A stretch of 7,486 nt of DNA from the NCBI GenBank assembly GCA_027080315.1, contig JALWSI010000048.1:1-7486 (forward strand). The letters run 5' to 3'. This DNA is from a bacterium (lineage in GTDB: Bacteria; Thermosulfidibacterota; Thermosulfidibacteria; Thermosulfidibacterales; JALWSI01). The notes below the pieces were generated by a model, which had not been told where the DNA came from, did no database searches, and saw only the letters and a list, made by a program, of their open reading frames with translations. The position numbers were made by a program, and so were the translations under genes. Below are positions 7,265-7,486 of this stretch, piece after piece; position 1 is the stretch's first letter; each line of letters opens with the position of its first letter.

Positions 7265-7486
7265 TTAGTGGGGATGGGAAGCTCCATTGTGGGGAGTGGT
7301 GACTGTCTGGACGGCTGAGGTCTTGTCCTGGACCACCTTGGTTCCCGTGCGTATGGTGATGGTAGAGGAGAAGTCTCCTACGTGAAGGGTGAGTTGGCAG
7401 GTGCGGTCAGGGGCATCGTAGTTCAAGAATGAGTCCTGATCGTGCTGGAAGAAGGAGACCAGATTCCAGCCGTAATCGGGCATCTT
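7265..7486 (-). CDS. Hypothetical protein, 3' part (cut by window edge)
   Basis: The reading frame runs in from the right edge and ends at TAA (7265-7267), 15 bases before the polA ATG. At least 73 codons are seen. A Met codon at 7481-7483 could be a start, but only three bases before it are visible, so the gene may well begin outside. The segment has alternating hydrophobic and polar residues (QLTLHVG, STITIRTG), which suggests beta strands, and a His-containing tail ending SHPH. No signal peptide, membrane segment or known motif is visible in this part, and I do not recognise the family. The tight spacing to polA on the same strand supports a real, co-transcribed gene. Confidence 0.6.
   Translation of the reverse strand, partial: KMPDYGWNLVSFFQHDQDSFLNYDAPDRTCQLTLHVGDFSSTITIRTGTKVVQDKTSAVQTVTTPHNGASHPH

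Noticed and set aside
7218-7334. Similar CAGGA(T/C)AAGACC stretches in the polA start and in the gene before it
   Set aside because: Only about a dozen shared bases without further similarity around them; not enough for a duplication.

Overview
This window reads as an ordinary chromosomal segment of a Gram-negative bacterium. It holds the 3' end of a ribosomal RNA operon on the + strand, and facing it six protein-coding genes that all lie on the - strand. Two envelope proteins need an outer membrane: a TolC-type channel, and a protein with a signal peptide, a von Willebrand A (VWA) domain and an OmpA-like peptidoglycan-binding domain. These rule out a typical Gram-positive host. The small Cys-rich DUF6485-type protein, a stand-alone SagB-type oxidoreductase and the moderate GC content suggest an anaerobic lineage such as Desulfobacterota, but this placement is an inference and is weak.

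Layout. Positions 1-365 are the last part of 23S rRNA (A-loop helix, sarcin-ricin loop and 3' end). After a roughly 95-base AT-rich spacer without a tRNA comes 5S rRNA (461-580), whose closing stem runs directly into a T-run that should end the operon. Positions 589-761 are an A-rich convergent intergenic region. On the - strand, from right to left in transcription order: the 3' end of an unrecognised protein gene (7265-7486, cut by the window edge); polA, a full-length three-domain DNA polymerase I (4538-7249); a SagB/ThcOx nitroreductase-fold gene that starts three bases after the polA stop (3812-4534); a tolC-family gene with its own probable promoter and a GTG start (2352-3713); a 267-base AT-rich intergenic region; a VWA-OmpA gene with a clear promoter and ribosome binding site (1068-2084); a strong 11-bp hairpin; and a 73-residue Cys-rich gene of the DUF6485 type (762-983).

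How they may work together. The hypothetical gene, polA and sagB are packed tightly enough to be one transcript. The tolC and VWA-OmpA genes look like separate units, both for the cell envelope. The TolC homologue has no membrane-fusion or inner-membrane pump partner beside it here, so its partners must lie elsewhere. No mobile element, CRISPR array, tRNA, phage gene or toxin-antitoxin pair was seen. I found no convincing new biological system. The points most worth a second look are the Asp-to-Glu change at the Exo II motif of PolA, the polA-sagB coupling, the palindrome inside the tolC promoter, the VWA-OmpA architecture and the hairpin at 1016-1043.
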